From Solea solea (taxonomy: Eukaryota > Chordata > Actinopteri > Pleuronectiformes > Soleidae), in contig NC_081136.1 of NCBI RefSeq assembly GCF_958295425.1, positions 1,070,162 through 1,134,161 of the forward strand: 64,000 nt of DNA. The letters run 5' to 3'. The notes beneath the pieces are model-generated. The model had not been told where the DNA came from and did no database searches. It was given only the letters and a program-made list of their open reading frames with translations. The position numbers and the translations under genes were made by a program. This document shows positions 23,944-35,047 of the stretch, piece after piece (positions within the stretch are counted from its first letter, which is position 1; each line of letters begins with the position of its first letter).

Positions 23944-25449
23944 ATGGATGTATTCAATTTCACCTCCTGGAATGCCTCCGAAGGCAACGACACAGAAGTT
24001 GTGGCAGAGAGCGAGAGTGCCTACAAGACTGTGGAGGTGGTGTTCATCGTGCTGGTGGCCGGCTCCCTCAGTTTGGTCACAGTCATCGGAAACATCCTGG
24101 TCATGCTTTCCATCAAGGTCAACCGGAACTTACAGACCGTCAACAACTATTTTTTATTCAGCCTTGCATGTGCTGACCTCATTATCGGACTGTGCTCCAT
24201 GAACTTGTACACGGTCTACATAGTGATCGGCTACTGGCCGCTAGGGCCAGTGGTGTGCGACCTGTGGTTGGCCCTGGACTACGTTGTCAGCAATGCATCC
24301 GTCATGAATCTCCTCATCATAAGCTTTGACAGATATTTCTGTGTCACCAAGCCCCTCAGCTATCCTGTCAAACGGACCACCAAGATGGCAGGAATGATGA
24401 TTGCCGCTGCCTGGGTCCTGTCTTTCATCCTCTGGGCGCCTGCCATTCTCTTCTGGCAGTTTATTGTTGGAGGGCGGACAGTTCCCGAGAAGGAGTGCTA
24501 CATCCAATTCTTTTCCAACGCTGCTGTCACGTTTGGCACCGCCATCGCCGCCTTTTACCTGCCTGTCATCATCATGATTCAGCTCTACTGGCAGATCTCC
24601 AGAGCGAGCAAGAGTCGCGTGAAGAAGGATAATCGCAAACCGTCCGCAGCCAACCCAGAACCCGTGTCGTCTGGTCCGAGGGGGAACAACACGCCGAAAC
24701 CCAACAACAACAATGTGCCAGGGGATGACGCAGGGCATTCCCAGAGCCAGAATGCTAATGCGGGGGCCAACGAGCATGATGGGAAACTGCAGAATGGTAA
24801 AGGGCCCTCCTCACACGCCGAGGGAGAAACCGAGGGTGACGACGTGGTGAGGGAGAACTGCGCTCCAGGAGAAGAGAAGGAGAGCTCCAATGACTCAACG
24901 TCCGGCAGTGCAGCCGTGTCCAATCAGAAGGACGAGGAGGCGGTGCCGTCCACCGCCAACTCCAGCCTGGAGGCGAGTCAACTGCCCCCGCGTCAGCGAG
25001 CCAAGGCCGGGACTTCCAAGCTGACCTGCATCAAGATCAAGACTAAGTCGCCCAAGGGCGACTGCTACACGGCCTCCAACGCCACCGTGGAGATTGTGCC
25101 GGCCACGGAGCGGCAGAACCACGTGGCGAGAAAGATCGTGAAGATGACGAAGCAGCCGCCCAACAAGAAGAAGAAGGCGGCGCCGTCACGGGAGAAGAAA
25201 GTGACGCGCACCATCATGGCTATCCTGGTAGCGTTTGTAGCCACCTGGACTCCGTACAACGTGATGGTGCTCATCAACACCTTCTGCTCCAGCTGCATCC
25301 CCAACACGGTGTGGACTATTGGTTACTGGCTGTGCTACATCAACAGCACCATCAACCCGGCCTGCTACGCTCTGTGCAACGTCACGTTCAAGAAGACGTT
25401 CAAACACCTGCTTCTCTGCCAGTACAAAAATATCAGGTCGGGCAGATAA
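23944..25449 (+). CDS. chrm2: Muscarinic acetylcholine receptor M2, complete coding region in one exon
   Basis: This encodes a 501-residue class A GPCR of the plasma membrane that binds acetylcholine and couples to Gi/o, lowering cAMP and opening GIRK channels; in vertebrates it is the main cardiac muscarinic receptor. Seven membrane segments are visible at about residues 31-56, 67-90, 104-126, 147-170, 192-215, 423-445 and 456-478. Key residues present are Asp112 (amine binding, 3.32), the Cys105-Cys185 disulfide pair, DRY at 129-131, Trp435/Tyr438/Asn439 in helix 6, NPACY at 471-475, and a likely palmitoylated Cys492. N-glycosylation sequons sit at Asn5, Asn10 and Asn15. The core is nearly identical to mammalian M2 (for example the [20 protein letters not shown] and [20 protein letters not shown] stretches). 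M2 is usually about 466 residues; the excess lies in the N-terminus and in a long Asn-, Ser- and acid-rich third cytoplasmic loop (about 216-421). The start lies in a strong GCCATGG context and follows a 41-nt 5' UTR segment after a splice acceptor. Whether this is the a or b teleost duplicate cannot be told. M4 was considered and rejected on the helix and loop sequence. Confidence 0.98.
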   Translation: MDVFNFTSWNASEGNDTEVVAESESAYKTVEVVFIVLVAGSLSLVTVIGNILVMLSIKVNRNLQTVNNYFLFSLACADLIIGLCSMNLYTVYIVIGYWPLGPVVCDLWLALDYVVSNASVMNLLIISFDRYFCVTKPLSYPVKRTTKMAGMMIAAAWVLSFILWAPAILFWQFIVGGRTVPEKECYIQFFSNAAVTFGTAIAAFYLPVIIMIQLYWQISRASKSRVKKDNRKPSAANPEPVSSGPRGNNTPKPNNNNVPGDDAGHSQSQNANAGANEHDGKLQNGKGPSSHAEGETEGDDVVRENCAPGEEKESSNDSTSGSAAVSNQKDEEAVPSTANSSLEASQLPPRQRAKAGTSKLTCIKIKTKSPKGDCYTASNATVEIVPATERQNHVARKIVKMTKQPPNKKKKAAPSREKKVTRTIMAILVAFVATWTPYNVMVLINTFCSSCIPNTVWTIGYWLCYINSTINPACYALCNVTFKKTFKHLLLCQYKNIRSGR

Positions 25450-25499
25450 ATGTGGGCAATTAATGGGCAGAAGAGCTAAAGTAAGAGTCGGGTGTATTG

Positions 25500-25506
<7 letters not shown>

Positions 25507-25536
<30 letters not shown>
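25507..25536. repeat. (GT)15 in the chrm2 3' UTR
   Basis: A perfect dinucleotide tract starts about 58 nt after the chrm2 stop, so it is probably transcribed in the 3' UTR. Confidence 0.95.
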
Positions 25537-25539
<3 letters not shown>

Positions 25540-26254
25540 CATCCATGTATATGTGTGTGTTGTCTGAGTGCATGGTAGAGACTGCGAGAGTATATTTGAT
25601 ATAATTACCCTTTCATTCCTTCTATCATCCGTTTTTCCAGTATCTCTCTCAACACCCAGTTGTAGCACTCGACGCCAGTTGCGTTGACACGTGTTGGGCA
25701 GAGGTGGCGGTAATGAGGGTCTCAGAGTCTGAAGCGATAAAACGAGGGCACGTAGAGTGAACGAGAGAACGACGACGAGGGGAGATCTGTGCCGTACAAG
25801 AATCCAGAAAACTTCAACATGGGAAAATAGGGCTTACTGAATTCTCAAACCTCCGACGTTTGAAGTTCAGTGACGATACCTGTACATAAGTGTACATACG
25901 CCGTGTATACTCTTATCTGTGTGTGTGTGTGTGTTCACCCATGTGTGCCTCCTCTCTGTCTGTCTGCCTGTCTGTCTGTCTGTGAGAACCTCCCGTCATG
26001 ACACTCCCAAACTCCCAAGTCACATGAGAGCGAGAGGCAAAGACGTTGTTGTGAACCGCATCGCTGTGTGCCGCAGCTCGAAGTGGATTTCAGTCTTTAC
26101 TTATCCGCCTACGTCTGTTTCAAACAGATGCTTCAATCGCTCTGTTTTTAAAAAAGGTCCAAATTCCTGCCTCCACCCCGAGACGATTTAGATGAATGCA
26201 GTTTTGTTTCTGCTCACAGCATTTAAAAAAAAAAAGGAAGAAGAAGAAGAAGAA

Positions 26255-26260
26255 AATAAA
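26255..26260 (+). other. Candidate chrm2 polyadenylation signal
   Basis: This is the first AATAAA on the + strand after the chrm2 stop, about 800 nt downstream. A second AATAAA lies at 26453-26458. Mammalian M2 3' UTRs can be long, so neither site is certain. Confidence 0.25.
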
Positions 26261-26761
26261 ATGAACAGCAGCAGTTTTTCCATAAACCGTCGTCAGGGCG
26301 GTCAGAACCGTTCACAGACCATGACTTTTGATGAAACTTGCACACAGGAGCGTAGTTTTGCCACAAACAGGCACGTATCCATACATATGCAGCAAATACC
26401 CTCACATGGACACTGAATTAAAGGTCCAAAATTGGCCGAAATTGAAATTTGAAATAAAAAAAGTTTGGTTTTTGTAGCCTTTAATACGTACTTTATGTTT
26501 CTACAGCAGCACAAAAGAAGAAGAAACATAAACCAACGATGGAGAGTGAACAGAGGGTTTAATATAAGGTTATATATAATATCAATATCTAATACAAAGC
26601 TGGGGCCCGGAGTTGCTGAGCTTAGATCCTGCAGAACGGTAACAGTTATGGCGACTGTGTATAACAACCGCTGACAGGAAGTCTGTTTGTTTTACGGCGC
26701 CGTTAAGATTTAATGTTTTGCTGTCGAGTTGTTCGTCGCGGCGAGGACGCGTGTCTCCCAC

Positions 26762-26803
26762 TCACTGAGCGAGACAGGTGGTCACTGAGCGAGACAGGTG
26801 GTC
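26762..26803. repeat. Tandem duplication of a 20-bp unit
   Basis: TCACTGAGCGAGACAGGTGG occurs twice in direct succession. Confidence 0.9.
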
Positions 26804-26906
26804 AGAGCTCAGAGCTGAGAGAAGCAAGCCTTTGTTAAATGTGATCTTATTTAATGTTAATCCTGTGTGTGTGTGTGTGTGAGGTTTGGTGAGAGATGAC
26901 ATTTGA

Positions 26907-26910
<4 letters not shown>

Positions 26911-26951
<41 letters not shown>
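26911..26951. repeat. (GT)20 microsatellite
   Basis: A long perfect tract; a shorter GT tract lies at 26863-26881. Confidence 0.95.
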
Positions 26952-26952
<1 letters not shown>

Positions 26953-28876
26953 ACTCCAAGAGTGGAGTTTACTTGCGATCGCAGGTTTTCTACCTCGTGA
27001 TTGAAATAAGGGCTATTTCTGCATCTTCACTCGTTCCACAAACTCATTATAAATAATAAATGTGAGCTAATTCATTTATACCACGACCACATTCTCAGAT
27101 TAGACGTGTAATGAACGGTTGTCCTCGGTTTTAATTAAAAAAGACAATATGAATTTACTGACGTGTTCCGTGTGCTCACGCGTGTCATCCATCATTTCAC
27201 ACGTTAACACCATTCTCACGGTGACGCTAACGCACGCTGTTCAGTCGGAGAGCCGCGATCAAGAGGTCGCCACAGTGACCGGTGGGCGGGGGCGTGGGCG
27301 TGGGCGGAGCTCGAGGCGGTCTCCTTTTTAAAGAGAGACGTGGGACAGAAGCTATAATGAAAACTCTCCATGAGGCTGATCAGATTATGGGAACCATGTG
27401 GAACACCTACATTTGAGATTAAACACGGCCCATTACACGCTCAGCTGGTGCTTTCCTGCACCTTGGACTCGGTCCCAGTCCTTTTATGTCTTTACGGTCC
27501 TCTAGTCTCGTTTGGGGTTGTGAAATGTAAATATGATGTACATTTATGCTAATTGGCTTGTTCCATAATGAATCCTGCTCTTTATTTAGAGTTGTCCTCT
27601 GGCAACAGCTAAGCTAAATGCTAAATGCTACGTCCATGTTGCTTTAAATAAAAACAGGAGTCACATGGAGTTGAGGTTATTGCCAGACGAGGTCCGTTTG
27701 AATTATAAAAGACAATTACACCAGAGCTTCCACATGCATGACTGATAAAAAAAAGCATTCAGGGAATTATTCAGATTTCACAGTGGAGCTTAAAAAAAAA
27801 GTGCTGAGTCATGTGTTACACAACCACTGCGCCGGGATTTCTCCAGTAAAAAATCTGCAGAAATTAATACACAATGGGGCGGAATAAAAAAAAAGTATCC
27901 GAGTTGAGTTCATGAAACCGGGTCGAGATGGTGAGTTTTTAAAAAGTGACATAAAAGCAGCATTTTTTTCAGATTCTTTGGCTGCCATTTCATCCTCCAT
28001 TTGAGGGTCGTGGGGTGGAGCCAGTCGGGGTAAAAGGCGGGGCTACACCGGTAGACTGTGGAGAGAAAGTCATTACAAAAACACTCTCAGTCACAAAGCC
28101 GGTTCTTTTTTTTGCTGTAAGGCAACAGCTGCTATCCAACGTGTCTGTGGCCTCATTTCACAGATACTGACCATGATTTTACAACTCACTATCAATCAAG
28201 GGTGGCGTTAATTACTAAATTATTAAATTATTAAGTTATTAAAACCCCAAGACGTTACAAAGATTTTAAAGCCAGAGAAAATTTTTTTATATTTTTATTA
28301 AATGAATAAATAAATGACTTAAATGTGGTTTCATCAGATTTGAGTGACGCTGTCACGTCGTTTCATTCTGATTTAATCATGACCCACAAAACCCAGCCAA
28401 TAAATACTAATAATAATAATATCGTTCTTTAAGTAAACAGTGCTGCTCGTTAGATTATGAGATTTATCGCATTTCCATGATTAATATATTGTAAACTATT
28501 TATCAGAGGAGGTTAAGTCGTGTAAAACTCAAGAAGGGATGAGTTCAGTGCTTGGTCGACGCTCTATAAGCTAAAGTTCAGTGTCCGTCACGGGGGATAA
28601 GTGGAGCCGTTTCTGTCAGGCTTCTGTCACACGTCAGAATATCTGATTCATCTTTAGCAAAGCTGTCGTTTGAGTGATACCAGCGGGACAGTAAGTGGCT
28701 CATCCAGGAGTCCCAGTCCAGGTCTCTGCCGCCCGGGTGTTTGATACAAACCCGTGGAACTTTATCGCCTCTCTGGACGAAGAGAAAGAGCAGGACCCGT
28801 CAGAAAGTCCTCGCCGCCGCTATCTCCATGTGCTTCATTTATAGTGGCGGGAGCAAAGTTCCCGTCAAAGTTCCTC

Positions 28877-28907
28877 CCTCCTCCTCCTCCTCCTCCTCCT
28901 CCTCCTC
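28877..28907. repeat. (TCC)n trinucleotide repeat
   Basis: About ten CTC/TCC units; a purine-pyrimidine mirror tract. Confidence 0.95.
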
Positions 28908-29071
28908 TCGTTGCCGAGCACACGAGAACAAAGCGGTGTTTGTGTATCAGGTGTTTCTCTGGAGTTGTTGTGATATGACAGATTGTGCGCTTGTAATAGA
29001 ACAAGAGAGATGTTCGCTGAGCGGCTGTCGGGCAAAAAAAGGTGGCTGGCGGACGCCGACGTGCACGAGGG

Positions 29072-29073
<2 letters not shown>

Positions 29074-29120
<47 letters not shown>
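29074..29120. repeat. (GT)23 microsatellite
   Basis: This is the longest perfect dinucleotide tract in the window. Confidence 0.95.
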
Positions 29121-29121
<1 letters not shown>

Positions 29122-29744
29122 ACCATGTTTGGAGACGTCGCAGACGTCGCGAGCAGGTCAGCCAAAGGTTTTTGCCGCAGGAATTTCTAACGTCTGCAGA
29201 CACGTCACTGTTCAGCGTCGCTCTGGCACTTTTATTGCATCTCATTTTCATCGTGTGCAAACACTTTCCACGCCTTTCTCACCATTTTTTATTGTTTTTA
29301 TTATAGATCATAACGTTCCCATTTTCCCAGTGCATTCAAATCCATATATGCCCACACTGGGGGGGGGCAAATATCCTGGTCTGTCTCCATTGTCATCAAC
29401 ACATCATAATGTGCCGTCAGAGCCAGCTGGGCTCGCCTCCGTACGGCTTAATGTCAAAGGGCTACGCTCCGACTGTGGAGCACGTGTACGACGTTGATGA
29501 AGGTTTCTCCGGCTTCACTCTCTGAGGCCGTGGCTGGATTATAATCTCGCGCGGCCTCGCAGTGCAGTGAGAAACACTCGCAGACGCTGTGGGAGTTTTA
29601 ATCCAAGATGGAAAAAAAGTCTATATTTACTTTATATAAACAATATATCGCCAGATTGTACAGAGCAATGTGCAGTGCCTTACTCAGAGTGACAGAAACA
29701 AATTGCTCTTTTATCCTGAAACTCACTTGTCCTATCTCGAGTGA

Positions 29745-29749
<5 letters not shown>

Positions 29750-29785
<36 letters not shown>

Positions 29786-29911
29786 CTTTTCAGCCTTGCC
29801 GAACCATTAGTGTAATTGTTTTCTTTTGTTGAGGACGTTGTGCGTCTTAGCTCTGAGCTCCCATCGCTGCATTCAAACGTCACTTTTGGGATGTGACCTT
29901 GATGAATAAGG

Positions 29912-29944
<33 letters not shown>
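29750..29944. repeat. Paired (GT)n and (CA)n tracts
   Basis: A GT tract (29750-29783) and a CA tract (29916-29944) lie about 130 bp apart in inverted orientation and could pair as a hairpin in a transcript. Confidence 0.9.
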
Positions 29945-29947
<3 letters not shown>

Positions 29948-30656
29948 GACTGTCAGCCACCGTCTGGTGTGGACTGAATCATCCGTCTGTAGTTTTTACT
30001 CTATCTACATGTGACAGGTCAGTGTCTGCAGAGGCGCAGCTACAACTTTTGGGTCCCACTTTTATATCTCGCTCCATTTCTAAACGTAACAACTGGCGCT
30101 TTGACGGCGGCCGCGCGGCTCTGGTTCCTGGAAATTTGAGTGTGTGGTTGCGTTTTACACCTAAAAATATCATAAACTAGTTTGGAAGCGAAGACCTGGT
30201 CCCCACTGGGAACCAAAGATCGTTTTTTTCATTGCAAAGTCATCAGGACGACGTAGTGGTCAAAATGGGACAAGACAACATGGAACCCTGTTTGGTTAAC
30301 TAGCTTAACTAGTGTGACAACCCGGAATATCATGTCGTGTTTTCGGTTCCTTTTTAGATTCGATTAGGTTCATGAACCAGAACCAGAACCAGAACCAGCG
30401 TGGAGTCCTGTCCGTGTGAAAGTGCTGTGGTAGATAACGAGTCGAGGCTTTAAAGGAAAATATTACACACGGATGATTTTTCTTTTATAGAATAATTCAC
30501 GTGATCTTTAATCACAAAATCGTACCTAAATGTAAACATTCAATAAATAAATTCAGTAAATAAACGTCTTTGTTGGCATTGTCACACTTGCTGTGGCAGG
30601 GAATTTAATCTCTCTCTCTCTCTCCATTAGTTTTCAGAAATGTGTGAACAAAACTC

Positions 30657-30700
30657 CTTCTTCTTCTTCTTCTTCTTCTTCTTCTTCTTCTCCTCCTCCT
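30657..30700. repeat. (TTC)n(TCC)n compound repeat
   Basis: About eleven TTC units pass into TCC units. Confidence 0.95.
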
Positions 30701-31122
30701 CATGTCACTTGGTGCTTGGGCTTAATATTAAAGTTATTTCACTTTCCTTATGATAGAGTAATCATGATAATAATAATAATAAAACTCTCAGTGCTGAGCC
30801 CCTGGAATCCTCCTTACAGCGCCCCCATGTGTACTGTGTGTGTGTTCATATTTGGCACGGAGGAAAGAGGACTCATTATCTGTGTGTGTGTGTGTGTGTG
30901 GTGTGGTGTGTGTTTTCCAAACAGTCGGGGGGAGGAGCGTGCTTCGTCTCTTCCTCCGTCATCACTCGTTCCTCTTTTAAGAAAACAGTCTCGATAGCAA
31001 CAAGCTTCCAAAGACTCGCTGAGAAACACACACTGGGGTTTTCATAGAAACACATTATATTGTACATTTTCTATCACATTTTATAAAAAAGAAAAAACTC
31101 ATTGTACAAAGGACAAAATGTG

Positions 31123-31151
31123 CTATTATTATTATTATTATTATTATTATT
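31123..31151. repeat. (ATT)n microsatellite
   Basis: About nine units. Confidence 0.95.
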
Positions 31152-31975
31152 AAAAACAAATCAGAGTATTATCCGTGTACAGTTTTGTTTTTAAAGATTT
31201 AAAATAAAGTTATTTAAGACCTGTGAAGATATGAATATAAGGGTGTTAAAATGTAAAGGAGACGGTTTAAATATGTGAGGACGTGTTTAAAAAGAAGTGG
31301 ATTTCTGCAAAATGAGTTTCAGAGGTTCAGACTTCCACAGCGAGAGAGGACGACGAAACCTGATGATTTCATCTGTAAATGAACAAACCTGCTTCGCCTG
31401 CTTCGATCTCTCTCTGCTCTTCTATGTTGATTTTTTTGTTTTTTTACATCCTGGAGGAAAAAAAGACGTCTGCAAACAAACGGGGAAAAAAAAGAGGAAG
31501 TAAATAAGAAATAAAAAGTGTTGAAATGTAAATACGAACGCTCATTTTTCCTTTGCTTCCGTGTGTTTCGACGTTCATCGTGTGTTCGCTCGCTGTGGCT
31601 CGTGGCTTCGCTTTCAATAAGAAAAAAAACAAAAAAACATTGTATAAATCTATATGACATTATATGTAATTTGGATGCCGTACATTTGTAATGTACATAC
31701 ATGTGTTGAATAGCTACTCTCTGAATGTCCCTAACCTGCGTTTATTCTCTCCTTCTATGAAACTTCCTGTACAGTAACAATGGTATTGATTTTTTTTTAT
31801 TGCAATCTTCGATATTTGTTTCCGGACAATGAATCTGAGTGTAAACGATCACACAGACAACGCTGAACCATGAACTGCATTAAGTGGTTACATTGTGCCA
31901 TAATATTCTCTCAGAATGACGTTCTAAATAAAAAAAATCTATGAAATGTGAAAAGACTTTTCATATGTTGCACAA

Positions 31976-31999
31976 TGTGTGTGTGTGTGTGTGTGTGTG
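31976..31999. repeat. (TG)12 microsatellite
   Basis: A perfect dinucleotide tract between the two genes. Confidence 0.95.
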
Positions 32000-32519
32000 A
32001 GCTCCATTTGGTAACACTTTAGATAAGGGAACACATGTTACATTCAACAACAACACATTAAACCACTTTATAACTCCAAACATGCAGGTGACAGAGATAT
32101 TGTCTCAATAAAGCAAGCAGATCCACTTTTCTATGTTGATAAGAGCATTAAAATGAGGAAAAATAACTTTAGAAAATTTAGAATGGATACATATGTTATC
32201 CATTTGGATACAAGTTAACTGTGACATTAATGCGATGAATCGTTTGACAAATGTCAGATTCTGATGATTGTTGAGCATCTTCAGGGTCGTGGTTTTTCCG
32301 GATGAAAGAGAAACACGACAGAGATCTTTTTTTTTTATTATTTTATTTTTGGAAACGTAACAGGTAACAAACAGGGAAGGTTAAGTCCAACTGAGGACTA
32401 CAACAGTGTTTTGTTTTACAGCCAGCAGGTGAAGAGCAAACATCAGCGGTGTATAAATTGAGGTACAACAGAGCAGCAGGAGGAAAAACAAACTACACAC
32501 AGCAACACTTTTTATTTTT

Positions 32520-32521
<2 letters not shown>

Positions 32522-32554
<33 letters not shown>
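32522..32554. repeat. (CA)16 microsatellite
   Basis: A perfect tract downstream of the ptn stop, close to candidate polyadenylation sites. Confidence 0.95.
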
Positions 32555-32557
<3 letters not shown>

Positions 32558-32683
32558 AGAGAAGCTATTTTTCATGCAGTGTTTTTGCCGGTTCTTATTC
32601 AAATTAAAAAATATACATATGTTATACGGAGGGGGAAAGAGCTACAGTTACTCGAACCACTTGAAAGACAGCAAACGCACAGC

Positions 32684-32689
32684 TTTATT
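32684..32689 (-). other. Candidate ptn polyadenylation signal
   Basis: This is the first AATAAA on the - strand after the ptn stop, about 417 nt downstream. Further candidates lie at 32511-32516 and around 32341-32350. The implied 3' UTR length is plausible, but nothing in the sequence decides between the sites. Confidence 0.35.
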
Positions 32690-33105
32690 TTTAAGCCCTA
32701 ATTAATGAAGTGAAGATGTTTTTAAAGCTTCACTTTTCACAATCCGCCTCATTACGGACCGACCGTAAATAAATCTCCAAATTACAGTTAGTATCTGCAT
32801 CTGTGAAACAAATCCTCATCCAATTTGTTCTGCAGAGGAAAAGACGCTCCTACAGAAATAACACGAGGTGAGAACACTAGCGTTATAAGTCTTCTATACG
32901 GCAAACGTACAAATCAGATATAAGATATAAAGAAGAAAAAAGGTCAAACGTCGTTGTTGTTGTTGTTGCTAAAAGTCGTCTCTCTCCACTGGTTTGTGTT
33001 AAAGCTCTAGTGGCTCCTACCGTTCAACCTACAGGACACGTGAAGAGGAACCTTGTTAAAACACGGCACTTTCTTCTTTTTCTCCCCGCGGGAAAAAACA
33101 CCTCA

Positions 33106-33161
33106 TCAGTCCATTTGGGTGCGCTCTCGCTTCTTGCCTTCCTTCTTTTGCTTCTTTGCAT
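33106..33161 (-). CDS. ptn: ptn terminal coding exon: basic C-terminal tail and stop
   Basis: This short coding part completes codon 144 (Asp) and adds [17 protein letters not shown] before TGA at 33108-33106. It is too short to stand out as an ORF and was found by looking for the Lys-rich tail behind an acceptor (TTCCCGCAG|AT) on the - strand. The phase fits exon 3 exactly, and the tail resembles the human SKKKKKEGKKQEKMLD end. Intron 3 is therefore about 7.4 kb. Confidence 0.9.
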
Positions 33162-35016
33162 CTGCGGGAAAAAAGAAAGAAAGAAAGAAAGAGAAACACA
33201 GGAGCCGTTAAGAGTTAGAACCGGCGGTGTTTACTTTTCTCTGTGAGGCAAGGCCGCTTTTATTTATAGAGCACTTTACTCACACACACACACAAAGGCA
33301 GATTCAATAAGAGCACTCAAGAGTCACAGACCTTCACCAAGGTTTAAACTCTTCAACACGTCACCTGTAAGTTTTACACTTTTTTACCATCTTACATCAT
33401 CGTGACAAAATTCATCCCCATCTGTTAAGACAGAGGTGCCAAATTGGCGGCCCACGGGCCACATCTGCCCCCCCAAGTGATTACTTAATATATATTATAT
33501 TATATTATGTTATTATCTTGAAGTATACATTGTTTTTTTAGTTTTAAAATTATGCAAACTATCTTTGTTGTGATATCATGATGGACATAATTTTAAGCTC
33601 ATATTGCTCACCCGCTGTGTTAAGATGTCACTGAAATATACTTAAGTGTTTTCATCCCTAACTTGAAATTTTGTTTAAATCCCATAAATTTTGAAGGACA
33701 AATAGAGTAAAGAGTGTCAAACAAATGAGGTGTTTAAGAAGAATAAAAGTGTCAAAGCACGAGAAGACGTTGTGTTAGTTTTAAAAGGATAATGTAAGTA
33801 AATCAATAAGCTAAAATAAAAGGATGAGGCAGTGGAGCGGGGAAAGAAAAACCTCCCTTTTCTCTGACAGAACCAGATTCAAAGATGTGCGGCATCTGCC
33901 GAGACAGGTTGTGGTGAAAGGAAAAATGGGGGACAGAGGAGAGGTGGGGGACAGAGAGGACAGTATAAAGTATAGTATAAACAGTATAAAACATGTTTAA
34001 AATAACAATAATAACAAGAGTTTTTGTTTGCCAAAAACATGGAAACTACATTAGCGCAGGCATTTTTCCATTTCTCTCCTCTCTGGTGATGAAGACGCTG
34101 ATTTGCCGGCTTCCTGCAACAGCGTGAGTGAATTTACCACAATAACAAACTAGCGCAAACCGTTGCGTAACTGCAGTGACGCAAAAGTGTTTTCTGCGAT
34201 ACGCTCGGTGTTAAAGGGTTTAACAAGTCCAGCGCCTCCAGCTCCTTTAGTGATTAAACACCCTAAGATAATGTAGGTTGTTAATTTGCTAAACTATACG
34301 AATATAATTTCATTTGTCTTGATTCCAAAAGAGAAACAAAAGTCGACAGAAGGGAAAATACTAAAGTTATTCACGACTGACTTTGCTATAACTTCCTGTC
34401 TGAACTGGAAGTGGGATGTTCCCGTTGCATAAGTTGACATCTGCTGTTTGTGATCCTTTAAAGCGTGGTATAAGAGAAGTGACTTCCTCCACAGTCTCAC
34501 AGACACTGACCGCCGATGATTCAGCTTCAGCCGCTGCTGTATTTGTGTAGTTTGAGTGTGTAAATGTCTGTGTCTCTCTGTGTGTGTGTGTATAAACTGT
34601 ATTAGATACATCTACACTTCACCGACCGTGAACAGAAACTAAAAACTAAAATAATCTTGTGATTTGTGTTTGTTCGGCATCCAATAACCAAACAGTTAGC
34701 TGCCTAAAACATAGTTTATCATAAAAAACTGTGTATATACATATTAATGTGTGTATATATGTATGTACATATATATATGTATATATACAGATATTATTTT
34801 TATTATTATTATTTTTCAGGACAATTCAATTTACGTCTGAAAGTGGTGCGGTGAATAGGCGTCAAAAAATGGGTGTGGGAGTGGCTAAAAGATGTACGTT
34901 AAAATGGACGAAACTTGGTACATGCGTTTATTAGTTTGGGACGGTCCAAAAAGTCAATGGTGACCTGTGCTCTAAAACCAACAGGAAGGCCGCCATCTTA
35001 TATTGAGTCTCTATAA

Positions 35017-35047
<31 letters not shown>

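Larger units (their letters stand above)
25450..33105. other. 3' UTRs and intergenic DNA between chrm2 and ptn
   Basis: This block separates the two convergent genes and must contain both 3' UTRs. No other gene is visible. It has the highest microsatellite density of the window, with long (GT)n/(CA)n tracts at 25.5, 26.9, 29.1, 29.75, 29.9, 32.0 and 32.5 kb, TCC/TTC tracts at 28.88 and 30.66 kb and an ATT tract at 31.1 kb. The many HTHT- or VCVC-type open frames here are simply these repeats. A GC-box-like GGGCGTGGGC cluster lies at about 27284-27310, but no gene starts there. Confidence 0.6.

Noticed and set aside
24241..24777. Long open frame antisense to chrm2 (178 codons, - strand)
   Set aside because: It is a shadow of the GC-rich receptor coding sequence and has no known motif.
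27284..27330. GC-box cluster as a promoter
   Set aside because: No gene or exon starts nearby and the block lies between two 3' ends.
28741..29497. Several open frames on both strands around 28.7-29.5 kb
   Set aside because: Their length comes from the (TCC)n and (GT)n tracts, which lack stops.
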